Position numbers and translations under genes: made by a program
Shown: positions 46,089 to 46,267 of the stretch, one piece after another
How positions within the stretch are numbered: the first letter of the stretch is position 1
Layout: the number at the start of each line of letters is the position of its first letter
Assembly (NCBI GenBank): GCA_016784385.1
Contig: JADHUT010000005.1
Location: 1 to 46,267 of the forward strand
Source of the DNA: Candidatus Microgenomates bacterium
GTDB taxonomy: Bacteria; Patescibacteriota; Microgenomatia; UBA8517
Direction of reading: 5' to 3'
Length of the DNA stretch: 46,267 nucleotides
The notes under the pieces: model-generated
Databases searched by the model: none
What the model saw: only the letters and a program-made list of their open reading frames with translations
What the model was told of the DNA's origin: nothing

Positions 46089-46267
46089 ATCTATACTATT
46101 TTAACACATTTATACACAATTTCAGATATGTGCTGTAATTATACACTTCGCGCGAACCTACTTTGAACAGAACTAAGGAAGCCGCCCCGCCACCGCTCGC
46201 TGACGCTCGCCACCCCACAAAAAAGTTTTCTTATCAATTTTTTATTTTGCGCGCGACCGATTTTTCC

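Noticed and set aside
1-46267. CRISPR array or rRNA genes
   Set aside because: No regularly spaced repeat arrays and no rRNA signatures found by eye.

Overview
The window looks like a low-GC, streamlined bacterial chromosome segment. CPR/Patescibacteria-like is my inference from gene content and style; no search was run. TGA is used as a stop, so I assume the standard code.

Most of the plus strand is housekeeping: polX, lemA-MFS-htpX, gatCAB, a minimal GGDEF protein, dnaE, rplS, ruvC, a holA-like gene, sugar-phosphate/lower-glycolysis genes (PMM/PGM, PGI/PMI, ppsA, eno, gpmI), lexA (-), uvrB, uppP (-), uvrA, a membrane transglutaminase, uvrC, secG, an orphan solute-binding protein, a PRTase, pyrG (-), a DRG-type GTPase and a redoxin (-). 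Eleven tRNA genes, all on the minus strand, lie at the left edge and from 38.3 to 46.1 kb.

The most notable items are:
(1) a 192-nt group I intron splitting the anticodon of tRNA-Asp(GUC), with a serine recombinase ORF whose stop lies inside the 3' end of the same tRNA;
(2) a 1.8-kb orphan-gene island next to tRNA-Lys, flanked by a perfect 22-bp direct repeat that includes the tRNA 3' end;
(3) several promoters whose -10 box lies 6-13 nt before the start codon, pointing to leaderless mRNAs;
(4) three ORFs broken by apparent -1 shifts at A-runs;
(5) unlisted microproteins: a chain of three TM peptides before ppsA, and a 47-aa TM peptide starting one nt after tRNA-Val;
(6) a bona fide-looking DRG GTPase.

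All calls come from reading by eye; no database or folding software was used.
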